Below are positions 50,658-60,175 of a stretch of DNA of 64,000 nucleotides, piece after piece. The notes beneath the pieces were generated by a model, which did no database searches, had not been told where the DNA came from, and was given only the letters and a program-made list of their open reading frames with translations. The position numbers and the translations under genes were made by a program. Where the stretch lies: assembly GCA_025210735.1 (NCBI GenBank), contig JAOARD010000011.1, positions 114,988-178,987 on the forward strand, in the 5' to 3' direction. Each line of letters opens with the position of its first letter. Within the stretch, counting starts at the first letter, position 1. Source of the stretch: Bacteroidales bacterium. GTDB taxonomy: Bacteria; Bacteroidota; Bacteroidia; Bacteroidales; UBA6680.

Positions 50658-51996
50658 TAAGATAGCACTAAATATATCAGTAAGACTAATGTTTATGCTT
50701 TTAACATTGGTTGCAGGTATCTTGATTTGGCAGGTTGGCAGATTCTATTTTCTGTTAATTATTCCTTTTTTATTGTTAGTATTGCAAGTTGTATGGGCAA
50801 TAAAGATGTTAAACAAGATAAACAATGATTTCAACAGGTTTCTTACATCGTTAGAGGTTAAAGATAATACCCTGTATTTTGATGCAGATAAGGTTCCGGG
50901 AGTTTACAAGGAGTTGTATACAAATTTGAATAAGGCAACTAATCTGTATAAAGGATACAGGGTTGAGGCAGAGAACTTGTTTTTACTGTATAGCAATATT
51001 TTGCAGAATAGTAATCAGGGAGTTATTGTAATAAAGGAGGCTGCCTTGTCTGTAGACAGAGGTCAGAACAGCGATAATGTACTTGAATTTATTAATAATG
51101 CAGCTTGTAATATTTTACAGATACCAAAGCATAAATATTGGTATAGAGTAGTTGATGCAGTGCCAGATTTTGCAGAGGTTATATCAGGCATAAAAACATC
51201 TGGTAAAACGCTTGTGAAAGTTAGTGTAGGGAGTGAGTGCAAAGAGTTGTCTGTAGATGTTAACATATGCAATGTAGCTGACAAGAGACTATTTATTATT
51301 ATTTTTCAGGATATACGCGATGAGATTGAACAGCGTGAGATTGATGCATGGCAGAAACTTATTAAGATTCTGACGCATGAGATAATGAACTCTCTTACTC
51401 CTATAAAGACACTTTCTGAAACTATTTCTGAGATTATTAAAGAGGACGAACCGGATACAGAGGATATTGATCTGGCAGTATCAACAATTAACAGACGGGC
51501 TGATGGGTTAATGCAGTTTGTAGATAATTACAGATTGATAATTGATATGCCAACACCTGTATTAAAACCAGTTAAACTGGCAGATGTTATTAATAATGTT
51601 CAACAACTTATGAAGCCTCTTGTTGCTGATAGAGATATAACATTTGATATGGATAATCAGTATGGCTTTTTGGTGTTAGATTTAGATATGGCTTTAATAG
51701 AGCAGGTTTTGATAAATCTTATAACCAATAGTATTTATGCTACAGAAGATGTAACTAATGCAAAGATTAAAATTGCTGTTAACTGGATTAGTGAGAGGTA
51801 CACTCTGACAGTATCTGATAATGGTAAGGGAATACCTCAGGCAAATCTGGATATGGTGTTTATACCTTTCTTTAGTACAAGAGATGGTGGTTCTGGTATT
51901 GGATTGAGTATATCAAGAAATATAATGAGGGCTCATAACGGATCGTTGAGAGCAGAATCAGAGAACGGAGAGACACGTATGATTTTATCTTTTTAG
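50647..51996 (+). CDS. Membrane sensor histidine kinase partner of the NtrC-type regulator
   Basis: The 449-residue protein has two membrane segments at the N-terminus (about 9-27 and 32-50) with almost no extracytoplasmic loop, a PAS-like or linker region (about 95-225), the phospho-acceptor His244 in LTHEIMNSLTPIKTL, and an HATPase_c domain with N box (LINLITNSIYATEDV), VSDNGKGIP (G1), FFSTRDGGSGIGLSIS (F/G2). It overlaps the regulator gene by 11 bp, so they form a two-component pair. With no sizeable periplasmic domain, it probably senses a membrane or cytoplasmic signal. Confidence 0.92.
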   Translation: MRYNKIALNISVRLMFMLLTLVAGILIWQVGRFYFLLIIPFLLLVLQVVWAIKMLNKINNDFNRFLTSLEVKDNTLYFDADKVPGVYKELYTNLNKATNLYKGYRVEAENLFLLYSNILQNSNQGVIVIKEAALSVDRGQNSDNVLEFINNAACNILQIPKHKYWYRVVDAVPDFAEVISGIKTSGKTLVKVSVGSECKELSVDVNICNVADKRLFIIIFQDIRDEIEQREIDAWQKLIKILTHEIMNSLTPIKTLSETISEIIKEDEPDTEDIDLAVSTINRRADGLMQFVDNYRLIIDMPTPVLKPVKLADVINNVQQLMKPLVADRDITFDMDNQYGFLVLDLDMALIEQVLINLITNSIYATEDVTNAKIKIAVNWISERYTLTVSDNGKGIPQANLDMVFIPFFSTRDGGSGIGLSISRNIMRAHNGSLRAESENGETRMILSF

Positions 51997-52065
51997 CATG
52001 TTTTTTTAACAAAAAATTGACATACATATATATTATTCGTAACTTATTATACTAAAATAATATAT

Positions 52066-52449
52066 ATGAATCTTATTGGATTAAAAGAAGAGGTTGTTAT
52101 CTCTTTTGAGACTACAACAAGAGGCGAGTGTTATGAGCAGTGCCTGAATGATTTAAGAGAACGTATTGAAAATTTGAAAGATCAGTTTCAACAGGCAAAA
52201 ATAGGAGAGGATACTTATCTTATTGATGATTTTAAGATTAAGAGATCGACTTCGGATAAAAAGAGTGGATTAATAACTAATCATATTGCAACACATACCA
52301 TAAGAATTAAACTTGATCAGGAATCGGAAGATACAGCAAAGCTTATTGGTAAGCTTAAAAAATTAAATGAGTATTCTGATTTTAGAATTACTAAAGAGTC
52401 TGCTGCTGGTGGATTTTCAGGAAATGAGACAATGATGATTAATGTTTAA
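52066..52449 (+). CDS. Hypothetical protein
   Basis: The 127-residue soluble protein is not one I can place. It is charged, with a probable helical stretch (about 22-45, ECYEQCLNDLRERIENLKDQ) and beta-like segments (EVVISFETTT, THTIRIKLD, FRITKE). Parts of the order recall SIMPL/DUF541 domains, but the match is weak. It starts 69 bp after the histidine kinase stop and 7 bp before the acetyltransferase gene, so it may be cotranscribed with the latter. The codon pattern and clean ATG context support a real gene. Confidence 0.65.
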   Translation: MNLIGLKEEVVISFETTTRGECYEQCLNDLRERIENLKDQFQQAKIGEDTYLIDDFKIKRSTSDKKSGLITNHIATHTIRIKLDQESEDTAKLIGKLKKLNEYSDFRITKESAAGGFSGNETMMINV

Positions 52450-52456
52450 ATAGATT

Positions 52457-52891
52457 ATGGTTGAGATAAAAATCTTTTCTGAAGTAAAGAGATATACTCC
52501 TGAAGAGAAAGGGAGTATTGTGCATTTTTTGCTTGATAATCTTGATGGCTATGAAGATAACCCGGACAATATAGCTAAGGCATTAGATTTTGCTGCAAGT
52601 GAGGGCGTTTCGTTCGGAGGGTTTACTATCGTTGCATCATTAGAGAGTAAAATAATAGGTGTTTTGGTTCTGAACAGAACCGGAATGAAGAGTTATATGC
52701 CCGAAAATAAACTGGTGTATATATCTGTACATAAAGAGCATAGAAAACTAGGGTTAGGTAAATATCTGCTTACCAGAGCTAAAAATATTACAGAGGGAGT
52801 TATCTCTGTAAATCTTAGAAAGAAAGATACCTCAATAGACTTTTTTAAGAAGATAGGTTTCTCTTCAGATACCCTTGAATTAAGAATATAA
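52457..52891 (+). CDS. GNAT family N-acetyltransferase
   Basis: The 144-residue protein has the GNAT order: beta-strand GGFTIVASLESKIIGVLVLNR (in pieces; motif D), LVYISVHKEHRKLGLGKYLLTRAKN (motif A, with the acyl-CoA pyrophosphate loop as HRKLGLGKY in place of RxxGxG/A), and a closing FFKKIGFSS (motif B). Substrate unknown. It follows the hypothetical gene at 52066 by 7 bp and converges on the lipoprotein gene at 52894 with only 2 bp between stop codons. Confidence 0.85.
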   Translation: MVEIKIFSEVKRYTPEEKGSIVHFLLDNLDGYEDNPDNIAKALDFAASEGVSFGGFTIVASLESKIIGVLVLNRTGMKSYMPENKLVYISVHKEHRKLGLGKYLLTRAKNITEGVISVNLRKKDTSIDFFKKIGFSSDTLELRI

Positions 52892-52893
52892 CT

Positions 52894-53934
52894 CTATATT
52901 TCAGGGTTTCTGATTCTTCTCTTTGCCAGATATAGTTGATAATATATTGGCGCATATTCTTTAATCTCCCCGGAATAGTTATTCCTTAATGTTTTTCTGT
53001 GCGAATACAGTGTGTCTCCGGGTTCAAGGTACGGACAGTATCCTGAAAGAATTTTTGGTGTTCTGTAGTAGTAATTATTTTCGTATCCTTTATCGGTAAC
53101 TCGTTCAATATTTCTTGTATTGTTACCACGTATAATCTCTGTAACATCTATTTTGGAGTGTACAGTTGATACTGATTTATCAAATAGTGCATTGTATATA
53201 TCAGGATGTTCCTCTCTGCTCCAGGTCCAGCAGTTTACAGATTCATTTTTTAACTTAGTATTGTGTTTGCAGTTCAGGTTGGCAATCTCTTCGCCAAACA
53301 TATCAGATATTCTTATATTCAAAGACAACCTATCAATAGTGCATCTTGGACGATTCTTTAGTTTAATACAGATCTCAACAACTTCTTCGTCGTAATGTCT
53401 TGCTTTGCTTATTTTTATTAATGATGCTTTAATCTCTCTGTTAAGCTCTTTCGTTAACCTTTCGCGTCTAAAGCTGTTTGCGCATGCGGTATACTGTTTC
53501 TCACTGCATGCATTATGTATCTGTTCATAAAGATCCTGAAAATCGCGATTATATTTTGTCTTAATGCCAGAAAATACCTCTACGTCTGATAAGAATGTAC
53601 CGTAAGTAATTTCGTTATCTCTCATGTATTTAAACATGGTATTTCTTATCTGTTTGTAATCAGCAGAACAGCTAAAATACTTTTCGCCGAACATAATATC
53701 GCCCTGATGTGATTTCTGCATATATTTTATATAGTGGTTTCGGCTTTTTGACATAAAGTAAAGCTCCTTAAGGGCAACTTTTTTACTATCAGATATATTC
53801 GGATTTTTATTAATAATATCAGGAACAACATTTCTTACCGTTGATAATCTGATAATTTTATCGCTGTTCTCCTTACAGGAAAAGACTAATATAGTTATGA
53901 GTAAAAGTGATATATAATGTAAAGACCTAATCAT
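52894..53934 (-). CDS. Uncharacterised lipoprotein
   Basis: The 346-residue protein has a lipoprotein signal (SLLLITILVFSC, Cys20). I do not recognise the remainder. It is basic and rich in Asn, Lys and Arg, with scattered cysteines (YFSCSADY, IHNACSEKQYTACANSF, RPRCTID, NLNCKHN, VNCWTW, SGYCPYL), suggesting disulphides in an exported protein. A beta-rich part occupies about 185-300. It stands alone on its strand between a GNAT gene and a histidine kinase gene. No function is proposed. Confidence 0.75.
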   Translation of the reverse strand: MIRSLHYISLLLITILVFSCKENSDKIIRLSTVRNVVPDIINKNPNISDSKKVALKELYFMSKSRNHYIKYMQKSHQGDIMFGEKYFSCSADYKQIRNTMFKYMRDNEITYGTFLSDVEVFSGIKTKYNRDFQDLYEQIHNACSEKQYTACANSFRRERLTKELNREIKASLIKISKARHYDEEVVEICIKLKNRPRCTIDRLSLNIRISDMFGEEIANLNCKHNTKLKNESVNCWTWSREEHPDIYNALFDKSVSTVHSKIDVTEIIRGNNTRNIERVTDKGYENNYYYRTPKILSGYCPYLEPGDTLYSHRKTLRNNYSGEIKEYAPIYYQLYLAKRRIRNPEI

Positions 53935-54026
53935 ACATGTATCTGTTGTTTAAAATAAATATACAAAATAAGTCTTATCAAGTAAAGTATGCAACACTAA
54001 TAATATATAAATGAGGATGTTTTTGA

Positions 54027-56192
54027 TTAAACATTATCATTTACAGCTTTTGGGAGAGAAAATATAATTGTGGTACCTATATTTTTTGACGACAATATAT
54101 TTATACTACCATTTTGTGATTCAACAAATAAACGGCATAACTCTAAACCAAGTCCGGTTCCTTTCTCATTATTTGTGCCAAACGTAGATTTATTTATTGT
54201 GCCGGAGAATATATTCTTCACCTGCTCTTCGGTCATACCAACACCATTATCTGTTATATGAAAGAATACCTTGTCGTCATCCTCTTTTGCCGATAACATT
54301 ATCCTTCCGTTTGCATTTGAGAATTTTATGGCATTGCTAATAATATTTCTTACAATGGCATCCAGCATATTCTTATCAGCCTTTATATATATTGAGTCTG
54401 GAATTCTGGATACAATATCAATATCTTTAGATTGTGCCTGATTTATCATTACACTAATTGATCTGTTTATTTGTTCATTGGCATTTAGTGTATTTATTAC
54501 GATATCTGATTTGCCATCTACCCCCTGAGCCCATGACAATAGGTTCTCTAAAAGAGAGTAAGTGCCAGTACTGGTTTTAATTAACTCATTAATAAATGTT
54601 GATATAGTTTCGTACTCCTGATTGCTGAGTTGTTTCTTAACAATTTTAAGCAGTTGCAGTGTTGTGCCAATAGGACCTTTCAGGTCGTGACCAATAATTG
54701 ATAACATCTGTCTTTTTGTAGAGTTCGATTTAGAAACAACATCCTTTTGTGTTTCAATCTCTCTGTTTTTCTCTTCAAGCAATATGTTTTGTCTTCTTAC
54801 AGATCGTCGGCTAAGGAAAACTATAATGAATATAGCAAACATTATAAACAGAAGGTATTTTAGCAGATTTATAACAGACTTGTTCTCCTTGTTCTCTTTC
54901 TGTCTTACAGCCTCTTTCTCTATCAATCGTTGGTTATATTTCTCCTGAATTCGTTTAAGATCAAAGTTTTTTTCAAGTTTCTCTATTTCAACCTGATTAT
55001 TGTACATAGCAATAGAGTCTGATATTCTTTCATACTCTTTTCTGTATAGGAGAGCTTTTTTATAATTATTTGTAATCTCGTAATGTTGTGATAATCTCAG
55101 GAGGATGTCCTTATTGTTTTGTTTTATATTGTTTACTATTGCAATATCTTCAGCTTTCTTAAGGTAAACTAAAGAGATGTCAATTTGATCAATATCTCTG
55201 TAAACTAATGCTAAACCAATATAGTTTGATATAAGGTTGTTATAATTTCTGTTGGTTATATTCTCCTTTACAGCTTTATCGTACCATTTAAGACAAGAAT
55301 CTGTACGTCCCTGATTGTAAAATACTATAGCTATGTTATGAAGTGTTCCTGCCTTAGTTTGTCTTGACAACTCAGGGTATTTAGATTCGTTCTCAAAGAG
55401 CATATTGAAACATTCTAACGCCTTTTTAAAATCGTTTTGATGAAACAGATAGAAGTTACCAAGATTAAGGTAGGTTCTTATCAGGTCTTCTTCGCAGTTA
55501 GCTTGTTTCAACATACTAATACTTTTCCTGAAACACTCATATGCTTTATGGTGTTGCTCTTGCTTTTGGTAAACAATACCAAGATTAGTATATGTGGTTC
55601 CCAGACCCTGAAGATCATTAAGCTGATCAAATAACTTTAATGCAATATTAAGATAGTTTATGCTTGAAAGATAGTCTCCGTTGTAACTCTTAGATGTTCC
55701 TAAAGTTCTAAGTAATATAGCGCTGTCTCTTTTTGAAGACTTGAAATCAGATAGTGACGATTTAGCATACTCAGCAGCCAGGTCGTGCTGACCTATACTT
55801 GTAAGAATAGAACAAAAAGCTATATGATTTTCTATACACAGATTATTATCGTCGTATAGCAGACCATATTCCAAAGCTTTATGCATGAGGTTAAGTGATT
55901 CGTCTATTTTTCCTGTCTGAAACTTGATTTGTCCTAATGCACTAAAAAGTATTGAAGCAACTCTGGGATTATAATCTTTATCAAGTGTTCTTAAATGATT
56001 TTGAATTATGTACTCTCTCTCTTTAATGCCTGGAAATTCTTTGTTCAGATATTTTTCAGTTGCCTTTAACGACCATTTATTTGACTCTATTTTTTGTACC
56101 AGACTCTCCGTTATTATATCAGTATCTTTACCTGAGGTACTCAGAAAAGGAAATATAGCTAGAAAAATTATTGCTATTCTGATAGTTTTCAT
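54027..56192 (-). CDS. TPR-containing membrane histidine kinase
   Basis: The protein has 721 residues from the ATG at 56192 (MKTIRIAIIFLAIF, a signal peptide); the upstream ATG at 56234 adds an unrelated leader. An exported TPR array (about 50-390) with repeats such as GTTYTNLGIVYQKQEQHHKAYECF is followed by a coiled coil, a membrane segment (about 448-466, YLLFIMFAIFIIVFL), another coiled coil, a HisKA domain with His502 (SIIGHDLKGPIGT) and an HATPase_c domain (ISNAIKF, ITDNGVGM, GTGLGLELC). No receiver or DNA-binding domain is present and no regulator gene adjoins, so it is an orphan kinase sensing something outside the cytoplasm. Confidence 0.88.
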   Translation of the reverse strand: MKTIRIAIIFLAIFPFLSTSGKDTDIITESLVQKIESNKWSLKATEKYLNKEFPGIKEREYIIQNHLRTLDKDYNPRVASILFSALGQIKFQTGKIDESLNLMHKALEYGLLYDDNNLCIENHIAFCSILTSIGQHDLAAEYAKSSLSDFKSSKRDSAILLRTLGTSKSYNGDYLSSINYLNIALKLFDQLNDLQGLGTTYTNLGIVYQKQEQHHKAYECFRKSISMLKQANCEEDLIRTYLNLGNFYLFHQNDFKKALECFNMLFENESKYPELSRQTKAGTLHNIAIVFYNQGRTDSCLKWYDKAVKENITNRNYNNLISNYIGLALVYRDIDQIDISLVYLKKAEDIAIVNNIKQNNKDILLRLSQHYEITNNYKKALLYRKEYERISDSIAMYNNQVEIEKLEKNFDLKRIQEKYNQRLIEKEAVRQKENKENKSVINLLKYLLFIMFAIFIIVFLSRRSVRRQNILLEEKNREIETQKDVVSKSNSTKRQMLSIIGHDLKGPIGTTLQLLKIVKKQLSNQEYETISTFINELIKTSTGTYSLLENLLSWAQGVDGKSDIVINTLNANEQINRSISVMINQAQSKDIDIVSRIPDSIYIKADKNMLDAIVRNIISNAIKFSNANGRIMLSAKEDDDKVFFHITDNGVGMTEEQVKNIFSGTINKSTFGTNNEKGTGLGLELCRLFVESQNGSINILSSKNIGTTIIFSLPKAVNDNV

Positions 56193-56359
56193 AACAGGGA
56201 CACATAATGTATTATTGTTTGTGAATATAGCCACATTTTTCTTATTACAAAAAGTAATGAATAGTGTTTATGTTGTCATTTTATATAAATAACTGATTTT
56301 TGAAGATTAAATTTATTGATATATGTGTAAAAAAGAGGTGTATATTAAATGGTAATTCT

Positions 56360-56367
56360 TATTTTTG
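56360..56367 (+). promoter_or_regulatory. Possible -7 box of valS
   Basis: TATTTTTG matches TAnnTTTG; 19 bases upstream the sequence is GGTG, a poor -33 element. It lies 39 bp before the ATG. Confidence 0.45.
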
Positions 56368-56406
56368 CCGATTAAAATAGTTTAATTAATATTAATAGTT
56401 TGGCCC

Positions 56407-59037
56407 ATGGAATTACAGGCAAAATACAATCCGGCAGAGACCGAAGATAAATGGTATCAGTATTGGTTAGAGAAAGGTTTTTTTGAATCGAAACCAGATA
56501 GCAGAGAGCCATATACAATTGTTATACCTCCTCCAAACGTCACAGGAGTCCTGCACATGGGTCATATGCTTAATAATACAATACAAGATATTCTTATTCG
56601 TAGAGCAAGAATGCAGGGTAAGAATGCTTTGTGGGTACCAGGAACAGATCATGCATCTATTGCAACAGAAGCAAAGGTTGTAAATAAACTTAAAGAGGAA
56701 GGAATAGATAAAGCTAATCTTTCTCGTGATGAGTTTATGAAACATGCATGGGAGTGGAAAGAGAAGCATGGAGGTATTATTCTTGAGCAGTTAAAGAAGC
56801 TTGGAGCATCATGTGATTGGGGCAGAACAAAGTTTACAATGGACGATGCAATGTCAGATAGTGTAATTGATGTTTTTGTAGACCTTTATAATAAAGGATT
56901 GATATATAGGGGAGTCAGAATGGTTAACTGGGATCCTCAGGCAAAGACAGCTGTTTCTGATGAAGAGGTTATATATAAAGAGGAACAATCAAAGCTTTAT
57001 TATTTAAGATATAAGATTGAGGGTTCAGATGATGAGTGGGTAACAATTGCAACTACCCGTCCTGAAACAATTTTAGGTGATACTGCTGTTTGTGTTAACC
57101 CTAACGACGAGAGATTTACTCATCTTAAAGGTAAGAGAGTTATTGTTCCGCTTATAAACAGATCGGTACCGATTCTTATGGACGATTATGTTGATATGGA
57201 GTTTGGTACAGGATGCTTAAAGATAACTCCTGCACATGATATTAACGATTATGAAATTGGTATAAGACATAATCTTGAGAGTATTGATATATTTAATGAC
57301 GATGGCGCGCTTAACGAGAAAGCAACAATACTAGTTGGTGTTGATAGATTTGAAGCTCGTAAGCAGATTGTACCAATGCTTGAAGAGGCAGGTAATGTTG
57401 TAAAGCTTGAGGACTATGTAAATAAGGTTGGTCGTTCAGAAAGAACAGACTCTGTTATTGAGCCAAAGCTTTCTATGCAGTGGTTTCTTAAAATGACAGA
57501 GCTTGCAAAACCGGCTCTTGATGCTGTAATGAACGATGATATAAAATTACATCCACCAAAATTTAAGAATACATATCGTCACTGGATGGAGAATGTTAGA
57601 GACTGGAATGTTTCGAGACAATTATGGTGGGGACAGCGTATTCCTGCATATTATCTGCCAGACGGATCGTTTGTTGTTGCAACAACACCTGAAAAAGCTT
57701 TAGAAAGAGCTATTGAAAAAACTGGTGATAGTAATCTTACAATGTCAGATCTGCGTCAGGACGAGGATGTTTTGGATACATGGTTCTCTTCATGGTTATG
57801 GCCAATATCTGTTTTTGATGGTATCAGAAATCCTGATAACGAAGAGATAAAGTATTATTATCCTACAAATGATCTTGTAACAGGTCCGGATATTCTTTTC
57901 TTTTGGGTTGCTCGTATGATTATTGCTGGTAAAGAGTACAGAGATGAAAAGCCATTTAATAATGTATATCTTACAGGTATTGTGAGAGATAAACTTAGAC
58001 GTAAAATGTCTAAATCGCTTGGTAACTCTCCAGACCCGTTAGATCTTATAGCAAAATATGGTGCAGATGGAGTACGTGTTGCTATGCTTCTGTGTTCACC
58101 TGCAGGTGGAGATCTTCTGTTTGATGAGGCATTAACAGAACAAGGACGTAATTTTGGAAATAAAATATGGAATGCGTTCAGACTTGTTAAAAACTGGGAG
58201 ATAGATGAGACTATTGAGCAACCAGAGCATTCTAAAAAAGCAATAGAGTGGTTTAACCAAAAGCTGAATCAGACCATTGAGTTAATAGATGATCACTTCT
58301 CTAAATACAGATTATCTGAAGCTTTAATGGTTATGTATAAACTATTCTGGGATGAGTTCTCTTCATGGTTATTAGAGGCAGTTAAACCAGAATATCAGAA
58401 ACCTATTGATAAAAAGAGTATTGAAGAGCTTACAGAGATATTTGATAAGTTGTTGAGAATGCTTCATCCGTTTACTCCATTTATTACAGAGGAGATTTGG
58501 CAGCTTCTTAAACCAAGAGAAGAGGGTGACAGTATAATGATTAACAGATTACCTGAAGCAGGAGAGTATAGCGAGGAGTATCTTACAAGATTTGAATATA
58601 CAAAAGAGGTTGTAGCAGCTGTACGTAATGTAAGAAGCGGTAAAAATATACCAAATAAAGAGACTCTGGCACTTTCTGTTCTTTCAGATGATAAATACAA
58701 TACAGAGTTTGATAGTCTTATTGTTAAGTTGGCAAATCTTTCTGAGATTGAGTTTGTAAATGATAAGGTTGATAATTCAGCATCATTTATTGTTAAAACT
58801 ACAGAGTATTTTGTTCCTCTTGGCGATTTAATAGATAAGGATGCTGAGATAAAGAAACTGGAGGATGAGCTAAAATATACAAAAGGATTTTTGATTTCGG
58901 TTGAGAAGAAGTTGAGCAATGAAAAATTTGTTAACGGTGCACCTGAAGCAGTAATTAATCGCGAACGTGCAAAAAAGGCAGATGCAGAATCAAAAATTAA
59001 AACTATTGAAGCAAGCTTAGAGCAGTTAAAAAAATAG
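56407..59037 (+). CDS. valS: Valyl-tRNA synthetase
   Basis: The 876-residue class Ia synthetase is complete. The HIGH motif appears as HMGH at 50-53 ([17 protein letters not shown]), the KMSKS motif at 533-537 ([14 protein letters not shown]), and the editing domain lies between with [17 protein letters not shown]. The synthetase core shows FWVARMII before KMSKS; an anticodon-binding domain and a C-terminal coiled-coil tail ([21 protein letters not shown] region) typical of ValRS follow. It charges tRNA-Val. It is monocistronic by its terminator. Confidence 0.98.
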   Translation: MELQAKYNPAETEDKWYQYWLEKGFFESKPDSREPYTIVIPPPNVTGVLHMGHMLNNTIQDILIRRARMQGKNALWVPGTDHASIATEAKVVNKLKEEGIDKANLSRDEFMKHAWEWKEKHGGIILEQLKKLGASCDWGRTKFTMDDAMSDSVIDVFVDLYNKGLIYRGVRMVNWDPQAKTAVSDEEVIYKEEQSKLYYLRYKIEGSDDEWVTIATTRPETILGDTAVCVNPNDERFTHLKGKRVIVPLINRSVPILMDDYVDMEFGTGCLKITPAHDINDYEIGIRHNLESIDIFNDDGALNEKATILVGVDRFEARKQIVPMLEEAGNVVKLEDYVNKVGRSERTDSVIEPKLSMQWFLKMTELAKPALDAVMNDDIKLHPPKFKNTYRHWMENVRDWNVSRQLWWGQRIPAYYLPDGSFVVATTPEKALERAIEKTGDSNLTMSDLRQDEDVLDTWFSSWLWPISVFDGIRNPDNEEIKYYYPTNDLVTGPDILFFWVARMIIAGKEYRDEKPFNNVYLTGIVRDKLRRKMSKSLGNSPDPLDLIAKYGADGVRVAMLLCSPAGGDLLFDEALTEQGRNFGNKIWNAFRLVKNWEIDETIEQPEHSKKAIEWFNQKLNQTIELIDDHFSKYRLSEALMVMYKLFWDEFSSWLLEAVKPEYQKPIDKKSIEELTEIFDKLLRMLHPFTPFITEEIWQLLKPREEGDSIMINRLPEAGEYSEEYLTRFEYTKEVVAAVRNVRSGKNIPNKETLALSVLSDDKYNTEFDSLIVKLANLSEIEFVNDKVDNSASFIVKTTEYFVPLGDLIDKDAEIKKLEDELKYTKGFLISVEKKLSNEKFVNGAPEAVINRERAKKADAESKIKTIEASLEQLKK

Positions 59038-59061
59038 TGATAAATTATATCTACAAAATGA

Positions 59062-59094
59062 AAAGGCGTTACCTGTTTGGTTGCGCCTTTCTTG
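59062..59094 (+). terminator. Terminator after valS
   Basis: AAAGGCG (59062-59068) pairs with CGCCTTT (59084-59090), with ACC/GGT inside, followed by a T-rich tail. Confidence 0.8.
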
Positions 59095-59222
59095 TTTCTA
59101 AAATCGTTTTTCTCTTACCAAAGGAGGGAAAGTATACAATACGGTATTCTTATAGACTTAAAATTGATAAATATTTGGTGATTTTGATTTTTAATCAGTG
59201 AGTTAAAAGAGCCTTATAGGTG

Positions 59223-59750
59223 TTAATGATTTTGTCTGTACCATTCAAACAGTACAACTGCTGCGGCGTTGGTGACATTAAGAGATTTTACAATACCAGG
59301 CATAGGTATGTAAAAAATATCGTTGCAGTTATTAATAATTTCTGTTGATAGCCCATGCGATTCGTTACCAATAAATATTGCAACTTTTTTCGGAATCGAT
59401 GATTTGAATATATTTTTAGAGCCCTCAGCTGTTTCAAGACCTATTAATCTATAGTCTGAATCTTTTAGCTTTTTAATTAAATCAGATGTTGGTGTAAATA
59501 TAATATCTACTTTATTAAATGCTGTTGTGGCTGTTTTTTTAACTTTTGACAATCTTACATCTTCTGGATCAGTATCCGTAATATAAATACTATTGCATCC
59601 AATAGAACCTGCTAGACGCAGTAAACTACCTATGTTTTCTGGTGTTTTTAAGTTGTCTCCAATTAATATTGGAGGATTATAATCAGATGATTGAGTATCT
59701 TCAATATTGCTAAAAAATTTGTTAGCCTGAGTGCTGTTTTTATCTCTCAT
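59223..59750 (-). CDS. TrmH/SpoU-type RNA 2'-O-methyltransferase
   Basis: The protein has 175 residues from the ATG at 59750 (MRDKNSTQANKFF). It carries the SPOUT signature motifs: LKTPENIGSLLRLAGSIG (motif 1), VAIFIGNESHGLS (motif 2) and YIPMPGIVKSLNVTNAAAVVLFEWYRQ (motif 3, trefoil knot) in pieces. It methylates ribose 2'-OH of a tRNA or rRNA nucleotide; the exact target is not determined. The longer frame starting at 59867 runs antisense through tRNA-Gly and a terminator and is rejected. The TrmH N-terminal extension is short, close to a minimal SpoU domain. Confidence 0.88.
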   Translation of the reverse strand: MRDKNSTQANKFFSNIEDTQSSDYNPPILIGDNLKTPENIGSLLRLAGSIGCNSIYITDTDPEDVRLSKVKKTATTAFNKVDIIFTPTSDLIKKLKDSDYRLIGLETAEGSKNIFKSSIPKKVAIFIGNESHGLSTEIINNCNDIFYIPMPGIVKSLNVTNAAAVVLFEWYRQNH

Positions 59751-59765
59751 ATCAGAAGTGTATAT

Positions 59766-59802
59766 ATACAAAAAAACCTTACTAAATATAGTAAGGTTTT
59801 TT
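59766..59802 (-). terminator. Terminator of the tRNA Gly-Leu-Gly operon
   Basis: A perfect 14-bp stem AAAAAACCTTACTA (59771-59784) / TAGTAAGGTTTTTT (59789-59802) with loop AATA, T-run on the minus strand; it lies between the last tRNA and the methyltransferase gene. Confidence 0.9.
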
Positions 59803-59809
59803 GTTCTTG

Positions 59810-59882
59810 AGCGGAAAACGAGACTCGAACTCGCGACCCTAACCTTGGCAAGGTTATGCTCTACCAACTGAGCTATTTCCGC
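59810..59882 (-). tRNA. tRNA-Gly(GCC), distal copy
   Basis: A 73-nt tRNA: acceptor GCGGAAA/TTTCCGC, discriminator T, anticodon stem TAACC/GGTTA around TTGCCAA, anticodon GCC. Identical to the copy at 60003-60075. Confidence 0.97.
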
Positions 59883-59895
59883 AACTCATATTGAG

Positions 59896-59980
59896 TACCC
59901 GAGGCGGGACTTGAACCCGCACGACCGCGATGGTCACAGGATTTTAAGTCCTGCGTGTCTACCAATTCCACCACTCGGGC
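59896..59980 (-). tRNA. tRNA-Leu(TAA)
   Basis: An 85-nt class II tRNA with acceptor GCCCGAG/CTCGGGT (G-T first pair), discriminator A, anticodon loop CTTAAAA giving anticodon TAA, which reads UUA/UUG, and a long variable arm. Confidence 0.97.
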
Positions 59981-60002
59981 ATCCTTAAAAGAACTAACTT
60001 TG

Positions 60003-60075
60003 AGCGGAAAACGAGACTCGAACTCGCGACCCTAACCTTGGCAAGGTTATGCTCTACCAACTGAGCTATTTCCGC
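60003..60075 (-). tRNA. tRNA-Gly(GCC), promoter-proximal copy
   Basis: The same 73-nt sequence as 59810-59882. First gene of the Gly-Leu-Gly transcript, 19 bases after the -7 box. Confidence 0.97.
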
Positions 60076-60094
60076 GTTTCCCTCAAATGCGATG

Positions 60095-60125
60095 CAAAGA
60101 TATATAAACTTATTTTCCCTCCAAA
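60095..60125 (-). promoter_or_regulatory. Promoter of the tRNA Gly-Leu-Gly operon
   Basis: On the minus strand TTTG (60125-60122), exactly 19 bases, then TATCTTTG (60102-60095): a perfect consensus match, identical at the -7 box to the tRNA-Pro promoter at 2289-2296. Confidence 0.88.
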
Positions 60126-60175
60126 CAAAAACGTAAAAAAAATGAAATAAAAATTCTCTGTGTCCCGCGTAAAAT

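Noticed and set aside
59751..59867. N-terminal extension of the TrmH/SpoU-type gene to 59867
   Set aside because: The added codons run antisense through tRNA-Gly and the tRNA operon terminator; the family start is at 59750.
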